From contig NMRA01000207.1 of assembly GCA_002633005.1 (NCBI GenBank), positions 583,470 through 642,827 on the forward strand: a stretch of 59,358 nt of DNA. Direction: 5' to 3'. The DNA is from Phoronis australis. Its lineage: Eukaryota; Phoronida; Phoronidae. The notes beneath the pieces were generated by a model. It saw only the letters and a program-made list of their open reading frames with translations, ran no database searches and was not told where the DNA came from. A program made the translations under genes and the position numbers. Of this stretch, positions 12,558-23,973 are shown piece after piece. Each line of letters starts with the position of its first letter. Within the stretch, counting starts at the first letter, position 1.

Positions 12558-14528
12558 ATGTTCAAACCGAAAGCCATTTTCAAGATTATTTTACTGACGG
12601 CAGTGGTTTTCTTTCTGGTTCAGTGGAAAGAGTTATGGCGCAGCTCAGAACATAACGGATTGCTTGCCATTCTCGGGCACGAAAAAACACAACGAGCACA
12701 TTTGTGGACGAGCTCTGAGGACAGTCTAGTTGTCAGTAAGCGAGCCAATGACAACTCTACGCCTATTTCTGGTCACACGGAACGTAGTGCATGCAAGATT
12801 CCAGAAATCGACCCATTTGATAAAAGTGTCCTGGCATTTGTGAAAAAATTACCACCACTAAACTGCGGACATCAACCACCATTAACACAATTGGTAAATG
12901 GAAATTTAATTATTGACCCCGTGTTGCGCAAGACATTTTACAAAGACTTTGTCGACTCATGTGAATATCGGACATTTGACCACACTCTAGGAGATGATAA
13001 TCAGGTCAACATGTCGCGTTTTATTGCCTTTACCCATTCCGTAAATGTAGACTGCTGCGACTTTATTGAAGTAAAGTGCTACAGTGGGGAAGTGATGACG
13101 TACTCTAATGTTCACGCGCATGCGTCACGTTACGGGCATCAGGGAGCGGATTGGAAATCCAAGCGCTTCACACGCTCAAACAGAGACGGCCGTAATTTGA
13201 GCGTATTACTGCTATTCAACGACGGACTTTCCCGTCTTAACGCGATTCGGCAACTTCCAAAGACGTACAAATTTTTGACAGAAACTCTTTCAGCAATAAC
13301 CATGAAAGGTTACCATTCCATAGGAGTGAACACGTTTTACAATGTTGTGCCATTACTCACCGGAAAGTATTACACGTCGGTGAGAAATACGACCTTTGAC
13401 GATTTTCCCTTTGTGTGGAAAAACTTTTCTCGCAGTGGTTACGTGACTTACTATCTAGAGGACAAGATGTATTCAACCTTCAACTTTGGCAAAAAAGGTT
13501 TTTACTCAAAACCCACTGACTACTATGCTAGACCTCTATTTGTTCACACTGAAACAAATATGAAAGACTTTATTATGAATTCGGAGAAATATTGCTTCCG
13601 TGACAAACCAATCCACGCTGTGGTTGGCGATTACTTGAAAGGATTTTTAATCAAACACCACGATACTCCATATTTTGCTTTGCATTTTTTTAATGAACTG
13701 TCGCACGACTTGATCAATCCCATACAATATGTGGACGGATATTATTCGCTATTATTAGGCCACCTTCACGAGAATGGGTACTTGAATAATACCGCATTGT
13801 TCTTTTTAAGCGACCATGGTAATCGGTTCGATAGTATAAGATTGACATCTGTTGGTCGTTACGAAGAACGACTTCCGCTTTTGACTGTATCATTGCCGCC
13901 ATGGTTTCAAACTAAGCACCCACATATTATCAGCGCGCTCCACAAAAACACAGAACGACCAACGTCACCGTATGACGTGTATGCCACTTTGTTAGATATC
14001 CTTGGATCTTCTCGTCAATCATTGAAGCGACCTCGAAACATACAAGGTTTAAGTTTGTTCAAAGAAATTCCGAAGTCGAGAACTTGTTCCAACGCTGGTA
14101 TACCTAGTTCGCTCTGTGTATGCAATAAGGAGACGCAAACAAACGTGTCATCTCCTACGGTCTTACAAGCTGCAGCGTTATCTGTCAAACACATAAATAA
14201 AAAGATTGCGAATGACAAAGGCTGTTACCAACTCTCACTGTCCCGTGTATTAGCGGCTTTCAAAATAGGCGATCCTGTGGAAGACATTATAGGCACAGGC
14301 AAGAAATCAACCGGAAGACTGCGTCAAGACTATTTGGTTATGTTTGTTACCAGCCCTGGTGGTGCTGTGTTTGAGCAAATGGTGCAGATGTACTTAAAGG
14401 AGCCCAGATTCAACAGACCTTCAGGGCCCGTGAGTCGGCTTAATAAGTATGGAAGTACTTCGTGGTGTATTAAAAACTTCGCGCTTAAGACCTTTTGCTA
14501 TTGCAAATCACCTCCGCCCAACTATTAA
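12558..14528 (+). CDS. DUF229 (alkaline-phosphatase/sulfatase-fold) type II membrane protein
   Basis: The 656-residue frame is intact in one exon. Residues 8-22 form an uncleaved signal anchor after a basic start, so the bulk should face the Golgi/secretory lumen or cell exterior. The DUF229 core spans about 130-490. Visible landmarks are LLLFNDGLSRLN (D222, S225), LPKT (234-237), NTFYNVVPLLTG (258-269), ELSHD (380-384) and SDHGNRF (418-424) followed by EERLP. The Asp and His residues of NDG, SHD and SDHG sit where related phosphatase/sulfatase-fold enzymes bind metal. Whether this protein is catalytic, and its substrate, are unknown. A Cys-rich C-terminal tail (510-656) follows. An AATAAA overlaps the stop codon (14,528-14,533). 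The start is the first ATG after a good acceptor. It is convergent with locus A. Confidence 0.9.
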   Translation: MFKPKAIFKIILLTAVVFFLVQWKELWRSSEHNGLLAILGHEKTQRAHLWTSSEDSLVVSKRANDNSTPISGHTERSACKIPEIDPFDKSVLAFVKKLPPLNCGHQPPLTQLVNGNLIIDPVLRKTFYKDFVDSCEYRTFDHTLGDDNQVNMSRFIAFTHSVNVDCCDFIEVKCYSGEVMTYSNVHAHASRYGHQGADWKSKRFTRSNRDGRNLSVLLLFNDGLSRLNAIRQLPKTYKFLTETLSAITMKGYHSIGVNTFYNVVPLLTGKYYTSVRNTTFDDFPFVWKNFSRSGYVTYYLEDKMYSTFNFGKKGFYSKPTDYYARPLFVHTETNMKDFIMNSEKYCFRDKPIHAVVGDYLKGFLIKHHDTPYFALHFFNELSHDLINPIQYVDGYYSLLLGHLHENGYLNNTALFFLSDHGNRFDSIRLTSVGRYEERLPLLTVSLPPWFQTKHPHIISALHKNTERPTSPYDVYATLLDILGSSRQSLKRPRNIQGLSLFKEIPKSRTCSNAGIPSSLCVCNKETQTNVSSPTVLQAAALSVKHINKKIANDKGCYQLSLSRVLAAFKIGDPVEDIIGTGKKSTGRLRQDYLVMFVTSPGGAVFEQMVQMYLKEPRFNRPSGPVSRLNKYGSTSWCIKNFALKTFCYCKSPPPNY

Positions 14529-15732
14529 ATAAATCCTTAGCCACCGCTCGTCACTTTGTGTCATCTTAATATTTGTTATTTTGTACATTATTTATTTGTA
14601 ACGTTACGCTTTATATCTGTAACAGTACGTGCTCACTCTATACAATTCGCCATTTTCCGCACGACGCCATACCGTACACATGTATGTACAATCTACACGA
14701 TGACGTCGCACGCAGATGGACGAATTTTGTATCGAACGAGCTTGGCTAATGTTGTCGCTTGAATCAGTGTTGGTATCCATCAAAACACGTTGAGATACAG
14801 TCGTATTTAATAATTTCAACATTTTACAATGCTCTCACCCCTTTCCATCCAACTCTATTGTCACTCAGCGGCTGCTCACAGCTTTGAGTAGACTTACTGA
14901 AATTTCCGCAGCCTCCAAACTTCCGATTCGTGTTCGTCTTTCATTTGACCGGCCAACTACATGTACATCGGAGGCACAGATGATGTAGCGAAGAAAGAAT
15001 TTTAAAAATGTTTATTGCGTTTCTTCTTCAGATAGTTGTCTCTCAACTCCTGCAATGCGGAGAGGATGTTGTCTTTGGGCAAACGGCTTAGTTATGTTAT
15101 GTTCGAGCTGTGAGTCAACTTTGGGCCATCGTTTTTCATTTCGGTGTGTGAAACGTGTCCTTTAGAATTCCCAGAAATAGTGTCCTTGCCCTAAAGAATG
15201 TTAACTAAGATTCAATACATTTCCATCAAAATATAAGCAAAATAAACTCTGTGGTCACTCGTATTACAGTCCAATACTTCCCCTACTCACGCACACATCA
15301 GATATCGTACAACGCTATGTTATATTGCATACTGCACCTTCTTGATATTAGCCTATGATTTTGGATTAGCCCCCTACGGAGTGGTTTAGTCCTTTTGTTT
15401 TGTGATAATTTTTTGCTGGCTAAGAGCGGTACAAGCAAACCTCATAGTACATCTACTCGCAAATGCTCGCTTTATCTACACACGCGTCCACCCAGTCAAA
15501 AATGGGAGACTCGAAGTTTCGACAATGTGGAACTTTTACTAAAGACTCACTGGATACGTTCAGAGCTACAATTGTACATTCGCCGAATTTTGGTAGTTCC
15601 TACCTTTTTAGTGGACTTATATCCTCTTTTCAACTTTTTGGAGTTTTTGTTTATCTGAGGCGGACCTTTTTCCCATTTTGCCAAATGGGGGCGCTGTCCC
15701 TCGGTGCGCGCGTGCTATAGATCTTTACTTAC
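14529..15732. other. Convergent intergenic region
   Basis: This 1.2 kb separates the 3' ends of the plus-strand DUF229 gene and the minus-strand tail exon of locus A. No domain-bearing exon is seen. If the locus A exon is spliced at 15,732, a further short 3' exon could lie here or beyond. Confidence 0.35.
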
Positions 15733-17348
15733 CCTCTTCTTCTCTCCTGTTTCATCTGAACCCTTCGTTTTGTCTGGATTCGTTTTCCTCGCCGACATGC
15801 TAAGTCTAGAAAAAGTTGCTGAACGTGTTTGCTTCCGGTCTGCCTGCATCGAAGATATTTTGCGGTTTTGCTGTTCGGACTGCACAGTTTGCAATGGAGA
15901 CGCAGAAACAGTTTGCGAATCGGTCTGTGCGAACTTGTCTCCACCAGAAGCATTTACTCGCCTCCCCCACCTCCGTCTCTTTTCGATGTGCGCCTTCTCT
16001 TTGTGTATCCTTTGCCTAGTTAGACTGTCCACAGAAGAGTCTGACGATCCGGATGAAGGCGTGCACACTGAATTGTCAGTCTCGTACAGTAGAATGTCTT
16101 TTTTAACTCCTTCAAGATTGTCTTGGACAACAACACGTTGCCGTTTTCTGTCGGTGGGTTTCGGCAGAACCACGGTCATCGTCATGCAGGCGTCCGTTAC
16201 CGCCCTCGCCCACCTATAGAAATAGGCGACACCAGCGTACACTCGACTCAACTCCTTCCTGCCATGAATGTGCAGAATTTCTAGACATCGCGCTGCAATC
16301 TCTGGGTGCAACTTGGAAAGTTTGAAATTTTTGATTTTGTCAAACAGCTGTGCGCCCTCCTTCCGGTGCACGTTGAACAGCTTCTTCAGGTAGGACCAGT
16401 CCCTCGTCAGGGTTTCAACTTCTCCGAGAACCAACATGGTCGAAACCAACACGTCTTCCACCACGATCGGCGGATTGGTGTACTCTTGGATCTGTACCAG
16501 CATATGTTTGTCCATCTCCAGGATTTTTTTCTCTATCTCCTTGATCTTGTTCCAGGCGATGATCATGTCTTTTCCTATTACGATTTCTAACCAGAGGTGA
16601 TCCGTGTACTTGTCATTACTGGCCTTACGCACTGCCCGCTCTAGCCCCTTGACATTGCCGTGTAAGCACTCTGATAGAATGATATTCTTGAGCTCTAGCG
16701 CCCCGAGGTTGACACCTGTCTGTCCTACGACTTTGTCGTCGATCAGGTGAGCTTTGACAAATCCCGTGTATTTTTCTAGTGCTTTCTTGATGTCGTTGAC
16801 AACAAGAGATTTGTTGGCACGGATAAGCTCAGTTATAAGCACACTTTGCTGGGTCAGTTGTTCAGGGGTTAAATCGGCTTTAGCGTTCTCTGTTTCTGTA
16901 CTCGGAGATGTTTCATGAGACTTGACGGAAACTGCTAGTTCGCCGCTCGAAGACTCTTGTTTAATGTTCATCTCGCTGGCAGCCGCACTGACTATCGTTG
17001 GACCCACATTTTCTAAATTTTGCAAGTGACCAGATGTTGGCTTTAAGAGGTCGTCTTTGGTCAGCGGTTGACCTACCAAACTGTTGCGACGTTCTTCGGG
17101 AGATACGGGTTGGTTGCCCTGATGTTCGGTCGCAATGCTGCTTCTCAAACTTTGTTGCATTGTGTCTATTATGTCTTTTTGCAGCAACTCGGCGTCGTCG
17201 ATTTGCTGTACATTCTTCTTGTCGGATTCACGCACCCTCTTCTTCCACCGATGGTACGCTAAGTATCCGAGGAGAGTACTAACGACGACTAATGCCATGG
17301 ATCCACCTACTATTGCGTACAGCATCGTCTCGTCTGCAGTGAGGACGC
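15715..17348 (-). CDS. Locus A tail exon: transmembrane helix plus dynein-stalk-like cytoplasmic domain
   Basis: The exon starts after an acceptor (TTTGTTTCAAG) in phase 1; the first base used is 17,348. It encodes a hydrophobic span (MLYAIVGGSMALVVVSTLLG), a basic stop-transfer (RWKKR), a polar linker of ~130 residues, then a helical region (about 165-400). Two patterns stand out: LERAVRKASN...LWLEIVIGKD hairpins, then EYTNPPIVVEDVLVSTMLVL...DW...KKLF with LHPEIAARCLEIL and RWARAV...VVLPK. The order PP-V-V-L-GE, DW, F-x-LHPEIA, W-RA, PK follows the dynein heavy-chain stalk/microtubule-binding region (Pfam MT type). No AAA module is present. The tail end is Ser/Lys/Arg-rich. An in-frame stop is at 15,715. 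A perfect donor (AGG|GTAAGT, exon end 15,733) lies five codons earlier, so an alternative C-terminus is possible. Dynein kinship is my reading of motifs, not a search result. Confidence 0.8.
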
Positions 17349-17867
17349 CTTGAAACAAAGTTGTCTTGCTATATGTTTTCAGACTTTGGTATATATTATG
17401 TGTCGTTTCAAATTACATTTGCACGCATGTATCCGAGTTCTCGTAATGAAATACGAACAAGGAAATTCATGCGTGAGTTTGACCTGCAGGCAAAGTTAGG
17501 CAGGCCTGAACAGCAATAAGAATGCAGTCGGCCTAATTGTCTTTTTAACGTGAAGCACCAGAAATGCGCAGACCACATGGTTGGACCATTATGCACACTG
17601 GGCACGTAAACAGTAAAAACAGTGTAAACTGGCCACCACAGTGGAAGTTGGGGCTTCAGTCGAATTCTTTTCCATGCCGATTCAGACCATGGGCGGCGTA
17701 CCATAGGGGAGACTGGGAGATTAAAATCCCAACTTATTTCAGTGCTGCGCCTCTTATGCAGACATGTGCCAACCTTGGTTTCATTTCACATGACTTTTGA
17801 TAAAAGTGGTTTGCTGTCCCTGCCACTTTAATATAAAAACATCTATTCACACACACACTCACACACA

Positions 17868-17928
<61 letters not shown>

Positions 17929-18728
17929 ACACTTGCACGCACGCACACTCAATGCATAATAAGTGAAAATGTAACAATTTTTTTCTGTATGAACACATGA
18001 TCGCGAGCGGCCATTCCGTCTCCATGGAGGTCCATACTCAGTACCCCCGTTAAACCGTGAGCTAGGCATCAACTCGTCTCCCGTGTACAGCTATTACTTT
18101 TAGAGCACGAGCGCTTCGGGCACTTCTGTCGCTGACGAAAGACGATTGTCTTAAAAGACCGAAATCAGTCTAAGCTAACCCCGAAAGCTAGTCTACGGAG
18201 TAGTCTTAAGATTAGAATTTTGAACTAAATGACCAAGATTTAGTTACATTATCACTGTAAATTGTTTAGGAACGAATTTCCTTGATACGTTTTCACAATC
18301 TAATGTGCCTAAACAATATCAACCAGAACACCGTCTGCTTCCGATTCGAGAACCAGCCACAGAGACAATGCTGGGCGACTTACCGGCTCATGCAAAATAA
18401 TATTTTCTACGTATACCGATGAAGGTCTTCTCAAGCAATGCTGACCTTTATCAAAAACCGACTGAATTTGTGTTTAAGTTAGACCGAAGATCAAAATCCG
18501 GCTTTGCGTTTATGCAAATGTTTTGTAAAATTCAATCTCCGGTCTTAACTGCCGGCATTTGGTTTTAACTTAGACAAACGTTAGGTCTTTAGGCTCAAGT
18601 CAGTTTTCACGAAACGGGCCCCAGGAACCAACTTATCGTTTTACACTCTACAACAGAAGCCATAAAAGCGCACGTTTCTTGTTTCAAACTGCATATTGTC
18701 ATGTACCGGCTCCCTTTAACACATTTAC
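17349..18728 (-). other. Intron of locus A between Ig and tail exons
   Basis: It contains the (CA)n tract and, at its 3' (high-coordinate) side, a stretch ending CACGAAACGGGCCCC that resembles a MITE terminus also seen near 7,040. No further exon was found. Confidence 0.4.
17847..17932. repeat. (CA)n dinucleotide microsatellite
   Basis: About 40 CA units, with a few CT/AA interruptions, lie in the intron before the locus A tail exon. Confidence 0.97.
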
Positions 18729-19052
18729 CTGAGACTAAGAGCAGCACAACACCCTCCATGTTTAATTCCGAACGTTTGGTGTTCGTGGCCATACAGGTTA
18801 TCGACTTTTCACTGTCCGAACGCGACGCAGTGTACGAAAGCACGCTGGAAAATCCTCCAGTGTTTCTAACCACTGCGCTTTCCAACACATTTTGTTTCTC
18901 ATTCAATTTGTGGTGCCACGATATGGAAGTTCCCGGATGTGCATTAAACACAGAGCATTTCATGCTGTATCGCTTTCCGCTGGTTGTCAGTATGACACCG
19001 TCTTCATTAGTCTCCACCTCTAGCGCTTGAACGCTCAGCTGAAGGGGCCCGT
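18729..19052 (-). CDS. Locus A Ig-like domain exon (membrane-proximal)
   Basis: This 324 bp exon is flanked by an acceptor (TTTTTCATAG) and donor (TCAG|GTAAAT), both in phase 1. It encodes an Ig-like fold: a B-strand cysteine in YSMKCSV, the core tryptophan in SISWHH, then SYTAS and the F-strand cysteine in KSITCMAT. It lies 1.4 kb upstream of the transmembrane exon on the same strand. Splicing to that exon keeps frame, giving Ig-TM-tail. As a symmetric phase 1-1 exon it can be added or skipped without a frameshift. It is likely extracellular. Confidence 0.75.
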
Positions 19053-19707
19053 CTATGAAAAAATAAGACGTCAAGGTCACTACAATCATGTACTTTTTGT
19101 CAAAAACAAAATTTTCGTTGGCGTATTTACTCTTCCATCAACATCATTGCTGTTATTATACAGTAAATCACCCGAAATTTCCCCGACTACCATATTGCTT
19201 CGGCAGCAGAATCTGAGCAGCCGTCATGACAAGCTCATTCTGAGACCGTTACTGCTGCAGATCAGAGTCATTAAATGATGATCTTTTTACTGAACGATGG
19301 CGCTCAAAATGAAATGTTTAAGAGGTTGAAAAAGCATAACTGTTTGAGGTCTCTGTTTTCTCTGTTTTGTTTTGAAAATTGAGTACACGGTACAGTATTT
19401 TTAGTTGCTCACATTTCAAATCCACCTGAGACGAGCAAAATGAAGAGGGATTTGTCTTTTCCTTTTTACCCAAGACATCCAATGGCAAATCATGGTGTCC
19501 CAATACGTGATTGTCCTTGATCAAGTGCCTTTGGGCAGCTTTTCGAGAAAGATCTTGTCTGAAATGGATGCGGGGAGCGTTTCTTGATCGGTTAGGACAA
19601 GTCACAATATGAGTCCTGATAGAGACAATAGCCAACTATGCTTTTTGGCCTAGCCACTCGTGATTCAATGAAATTTCAAGGGTTCCTAACATGAAATACA
19701 AACGTAC
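19053..19707 (-). other. Intron of locus A between the two Ig exons
   Basis: Frames here have no domain; no exon is supported. Confidence 0.4.
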
Positions 19708-19959
19708 ACGCAATTTGTATTTTGTATTGGGCCCTTTTCGTGTCTTGTCCATCCTGTACTGTGCATGTAATTGTCTCCCCATGTAACTCAATTCTAGCTG
19801 TATCGTTGAATACCGGCCCTCTTATTTCTTCGCTTTTGGTTGTCGATGTCCACGTGAACAACACGTTGGATTGCGGTTGGCCAGTTGGTTGACATAGACA
19901 TATGATAGGCTGTCCCATAGCAAACCATGTGTGTTCCGTGCAGTTCAACTGGACGCCAT
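19708..19959 (-). CDS. Locus A Ig-like domain exon (membrane-distal)
   Basis: This 252 bp exon runs from an acceptor (ATTTTAG) to a donor (GCGT|GTACGT), both phase 1. It encodes a short Ig-like module: PIICLCQ with the first cysteine, VLFTWTS with the core tryptophan, ARIELHGETITCTV with the second cysteine, and an N-glycosylation-type NDTA. It precedes the 18,729-19,052 Ig exon in transcription order and splices to it in frame. It is shorter than a canonical V or C2 domain, so the assignment rests on the C-W-C pattern. Confidence 0.68.
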
Positions 19960-20118
19960 CTAAAATATGTCACGTGCGCTTGTTATTTACTACTTTACCA
20001 AATGTGGTTTGACGTATCAATTTTGCGACACTCCTCTCACTTAAACAGCATTTCGCCATGTTTATCAAGAGCGTAACTCGAAGGAAGCCGTTTATTCCCA
20101 TAAAATCGGTCTTTTTAC

Positions 20119-20188
20119 CGTGACAGAACTCCACTGTTAACCAACTAGTCACAAGTAATGCGTACGTACGCCTTGTCCGAATGAGCAA
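20119..20188 (-). CDS. Possible signal-peptide exon of locus A
   Basis: The minus strand reads LIRTRRTYALLVTSWLTVEFCHG, a basic segment followed by a hydrophobic core, and ends at a donor CACG|GTAAAAAG in phase 1, exactly what the next Ig exon needs. However, no in-frame ATG lies upstream before a stop; the frame opens only at TTG. Either the start codon lies in an earlier exon, the copy has lost its ATG, or this is not an exon. The 5' boundary is arbitrary. Confidence 0.35.
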
Positions 20189-20191
20189 TTT

Positions 20192-20325
20192 TAGGGTTGG
20201 CCAACCACAATAAATTATGAAGCGTTTTCTCGAGTCGCTGACTGTTTCGATGTTCTTGCTAGTAATGGTAACAGATTTGTATCACGGAAAAGAATGGTTA
20301 GAAATCGATTTTATAACAAAAGTTA
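20192..20325. repeat. Duplicated segment next to locus A start, copy 1
   Basis: This segment matches 26,611-26,750 in the same orientation: AGGGTTGGCCAACC, then ATGAAGCG/ACGAAGCA, TTTTCT(C/T)GAGTCGCTGA, and so on. It abuts the putative signal exon of locus A. It may be the 5' flank of a duplicated family member or a dispersed repeat. Confidence 0.55.
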
Positions 20326-20553
20326 AATTCAATTTTCATTTTCGGCCAGCTAAGGAGAGAGATATGCGGCTTTAATAGGTGATGTATGCTGAAACACAGA
20401 ATGTTTCCGTTCTTGATTTTCTTTATTTTATCCATGTTTAATTGGATAAAAAGGACTTTTTTAAAATAAAGAGTTAAAGTTCTTAAAAAATCACAAACGT
20501 GATCACAAGACGACCTACTTGTAAATTTTGCGAATTTTGAAGATTAGAAATTC

Positions 20554-22001
20554 TTAAAGGAGATTGTCACCCGGTTTAATTCGTCTTTTTAACCGTCTTA
20601 ATCGGTCTATATCCACATCGCTTCTTATACGGTCGACCTCACCTTGCCGTGAGGTGTCGCGTTAACCTGTGAGGAAGGTGAGAAACGACGCAGCGACATC
20701 AGTGGTTCATCTGCCGAGTGAAAGCCACTATATTGCGACGCATCGTTCCCGCTTGTCCGAACTATGAAGCTGTGAAGAAAGCGGGTGTATCGTTTTTTCG
20801 ACTTCCTCGAGAGCCCGAAATGCTTAGGAAGTGGCTCGCGATAGTGAAGAATGAAAAGTACGCTCTTAATAGGAAGTATAAGGCCGTGAAACACCTTCGT
20901 GTCTTTGGCCGGCATTTCGTCAACAGTGATTTCTCTGACGAACTCCAGCTTATCAAAGAACTGTCCATGCGTTCTGCTGCCTGTGCATGTTCACGGCGCC
21001 TCTCTAGTATTTCTTGATCTTGATCGGTGTATTCCGGTGAGCTCTCTTAGTCGCCAGGCGAGTGCCATGTAGACGTTTATTATTCTGCGTTCTGTTTCAA
21101 AATGAATTATTCTTACCCTAACCTATGCTGAAACAAAATCTGTCTCATTAGATACAATTTGTAATGCCTTTGAAGTATTTGTGAGTGCAAATGTTTTGAG
21201 AAGCCAGTTGGGGGAATCTTTATTTAGATATACAAATACATTATTCTAATCATTGTATCCTTTTCCCTGGCGGTTCTGTGGAAGGGGAACCTGACTTCAC
21301 GGCCCCCAACAAGTAAGTAGAATTTCAGTTTCGTGGCTTATTCACCTAAATAATTACGTGTACATTATTTCTTTGGCTCACTATTATGGGCTTTTCGTAA
21401 CTGGATGTTTAGTTTCCAAATTAAGCTGGTTTATGTTCATGATGTCCAGTCCCGGCGGCCGCGACGGGCCTGAACGGGTCCCGAGCCACTGGCGGGGAGT
21501 AACAAACGTTTTGTGTGTTTAGAACCGAAAAAATCGCAAGTCTAAAAGTACAACACACAGCTACGTTCCCTCTCTGTATTTCACGGAAGAATGATTCGAA
21601 TTTATCACCAAACAGACCCAAACTCCAGCGATCGACCATGGTAAATTGGCCAGCGAACTCTGTAAGCTAAGGTGCGTTCAACTACCTATAAATCCCTAAC
21701 AGTGAAATAAAAGAACACGTTTGTTCAAGAACTCGATGTATTTGTAAGGGGTTTACGTCGAATTTTGATGATGATTTATTGATGTAAAACGACGAATTCA
21801 AGCAATAAGTCGACACCAGTAAGCGCGTTGTGAACGGCTGAACATACTGCGTTCGAACCGATTACATCATTGGTTAATTTCAACAACTCCGTCTACCGTT
21901 AGGTCTCAGGTAAAACAACTGAACTTGCTGTTATCGAGTGGAACTACTCTATCTAAATTGACACAAAATAGGTTGTTTTTTGGGTGGCATTCTCCTTCAA
22001 A
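20554..22001. mobile_element. DNA transposon relic with degenerate THAP domain
   Basis: The left edge TTAAAGGAGATTGTCACCC (20,554) and the reverse complement of the right edge (TTGAAGGAGAATGCCACCC, ending near 22,001) form imperfect terminal inverted repeats. They resemble the ends of the 48,833-50,502 element (AAGGCGAAGGCAACC). Between them lies a mutated THAP domain. No intact transposase is present; a target duplication was not resolved. Confidence 0.5.
20718..20966 (+). pseudogene. Degenerate THAP-type zinc finger
   Basis: The frame follows the THAP fold: PNYEAVKKAGVSFFRLP, LRKWL, KYKAVKHLRVFGRHF. Zinc ligands are broken: the first Cys of the C-x4-C pair reads Arg (RRIVPAC) and the Cys of the C-x2-H pair reads Phe (VFGRHF). 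Both are one base change from Cys (TGC to CGC, TGT/TGC to TTT/TTC-type). The domain therefore probably cannot fold around zinc and is treated as a relic of a transposon-encoded DNA-binding protein. Confidence 0.6.
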
Positions 22002-22533
22002 GTATTTATTCAGACAGTGCTTTGCATTGCGCATGCGCATTGATTCCGAGCGTGCACTTTACTAAAGTACAATAGCTACCATGACAAGGGATCACGCAGA
22101 CATTTCCCAATTTTGACTCACAATGGCTGAAAATTACCAAGTATTTTCTAAAGGCTTCTAGTCAGTAATGTACTTTTGGTTAATAAGTTAACCCGAAGTC
22201 GTCTCTTCGGCAAAACGTATTGCTACACTTGTGAACCCATGTGCATGCTAAGCTGCGGCCATATTCGGAATTAGGCGCTTGTTGATAGGCGAAACAGCTT
22301 TTAAAATGACATGAGTAAAACAAGATTTGCCTGTTACAAAACGTATTCAATTTAATATTAACTTAACTATTCAAAAGTGGTAAAATTAGACCAATCAAAT
22401 ACAGCCAGCTCAAAACACATACACGCACACAAGGAATGTCCGTCAGTGTCTAAAACGAAACTTACATGGATGAGCATGCCCCAGAATGCGAAACACTTAT
22501 CAGTAGATTTTTCGTAGTTGTAAGAACCCATTA

Positions 22534-23973
22534 TAGACCTAATTCACGCGGCGGACATTAAAATCCAAAGCGAGGCTCACTGAGAAAAACAAAGCAGAAG
22601 CTGACATTGTGTGAGTTAAATGGCCGGTCTTTCGAGTCCAACGTGGATATTAAATCTTAAAAATGTGTCGATAATTAACCACATAGACGTAGAAAAAATA
22701 CATTAGAGAACAAGTCAATGCACCAAAGAGTTGTCTGACGAAAGGGTATGAGTTTTTTTCGGAAAACTAGAATCGAAACGTAAAAAATAAATATGACCAA
22801 ATTGCGTCGATCGTAGTGTTACGGATTAGGTGCAGGATTACGTTTCTTCTTTTAAATTGTTGATAATGCTTCCTACACGAACCAGGTCATCTGCTCGTAT
22901 TGTTGACGAGTTGAAGATATATTCGACAGTGGTGGCTCATCACGTTTTGCTGTGATGTGTAATTAGTCATATCTGGTTTAATTTGTTGATCAAGCATAGC
23001 CTATGTCCCGATGATGTAGGGACTACCGGGATTAACAGTTGATTTGTCATTGATCTGAAAAATAATTGATCTTATTAAATGTGTTTTTTATTAAAATAAA
23101 TAACCAGGCTCTTAATTGAAAATAAAATTTATTTGACCATCAGTTCTACTTTCTTGGTTTTAATAATTCTGACGTCTATTTTATGTGTTGAATTTTAAAA
23201 TTAAAACACCTAATACGTTCATCCAAAGCATAATCTGGTTTTAGAGCTTATAGAACAAGCATAGTTATCATGTTTCTTCAGGGGCCTCGTTCATCCGATG
23301 GGAAGGTGCCTGTGCCTTCTGAGAGGGGAATTTTTTTGCCGAGTGAAGGGAAAAATCTACCTCCCGATCACTATCAATAGCACCCCCGCACTACTGCAAG
23401 TTCACATAGCCTCTGTCTCAAGTAGCATTTTGTGCTCTTTCAAATTGTCACCTGTGTGGTTATGTGATTTGAACTTCGAAGAGAAATTTTTAATCAGTGG
23501 GGGAATTTTTAGGCCTCGTGGGAGGGAATTTCGCGTGATTTTTCAATGTTTTTGAGAGGGAAACAGGGCCGATATTCGGCCCCAAAATCGAGGGAGTGAG
23601 GGCTCTGTCCTTTTAGGAGGGAAAATGCATCATGTTTCAACCCGTAGTCATGAAAACACAGCCTGGCTGACCGAAGATTCTCCGGTCGTTGCTATGTTGC
23701 TCGGCAACCGAGATGTGACAAAATATGATCTAACTTTTCGAAAACAGTTATAAATTTTACACGGATACATTTTCCTTCGTCTGGGCGTGTGGCAACTACC
23801 CAACGCTTCCGAATCTCAACGTCCTTAGGGATTGTAAAGCAGACAGTGGAGTGTCCGTATTTTTTCTACCCGTTCGAGCAACGGAATACAGCTACTAGTG
23901 CCGATAAGCCAACCGAGCTATCGTAGCGAGCCTCGTTTTGGAACGCGCCTCTTATCGGCGTGAATTAGGTCTA
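22534..23973. mobile_element. M2 element, copy 1 (~1.44 kb, non-autonomous)
   Basis: It begins TAGACCTAATTCACGCGGCG and ends with CGGCGTGAATTAGGTCTA, giving 16-17 bp terminal inverted repeats. The whole length is matched by 55,382-57,145 and its first ~560 bp by 58,631-59,194. It has no transposase-sized frame. The flanking bases are AT-rich, so a TA-type duplication is possible but unproven. Confidence 0.8.

Noticed and set aside
15704-16219. 171-codon plus-strand frame
   Set aside because: It is a shadow on the opposite strand of the locus A tail exon, which has the better domain and splice support.
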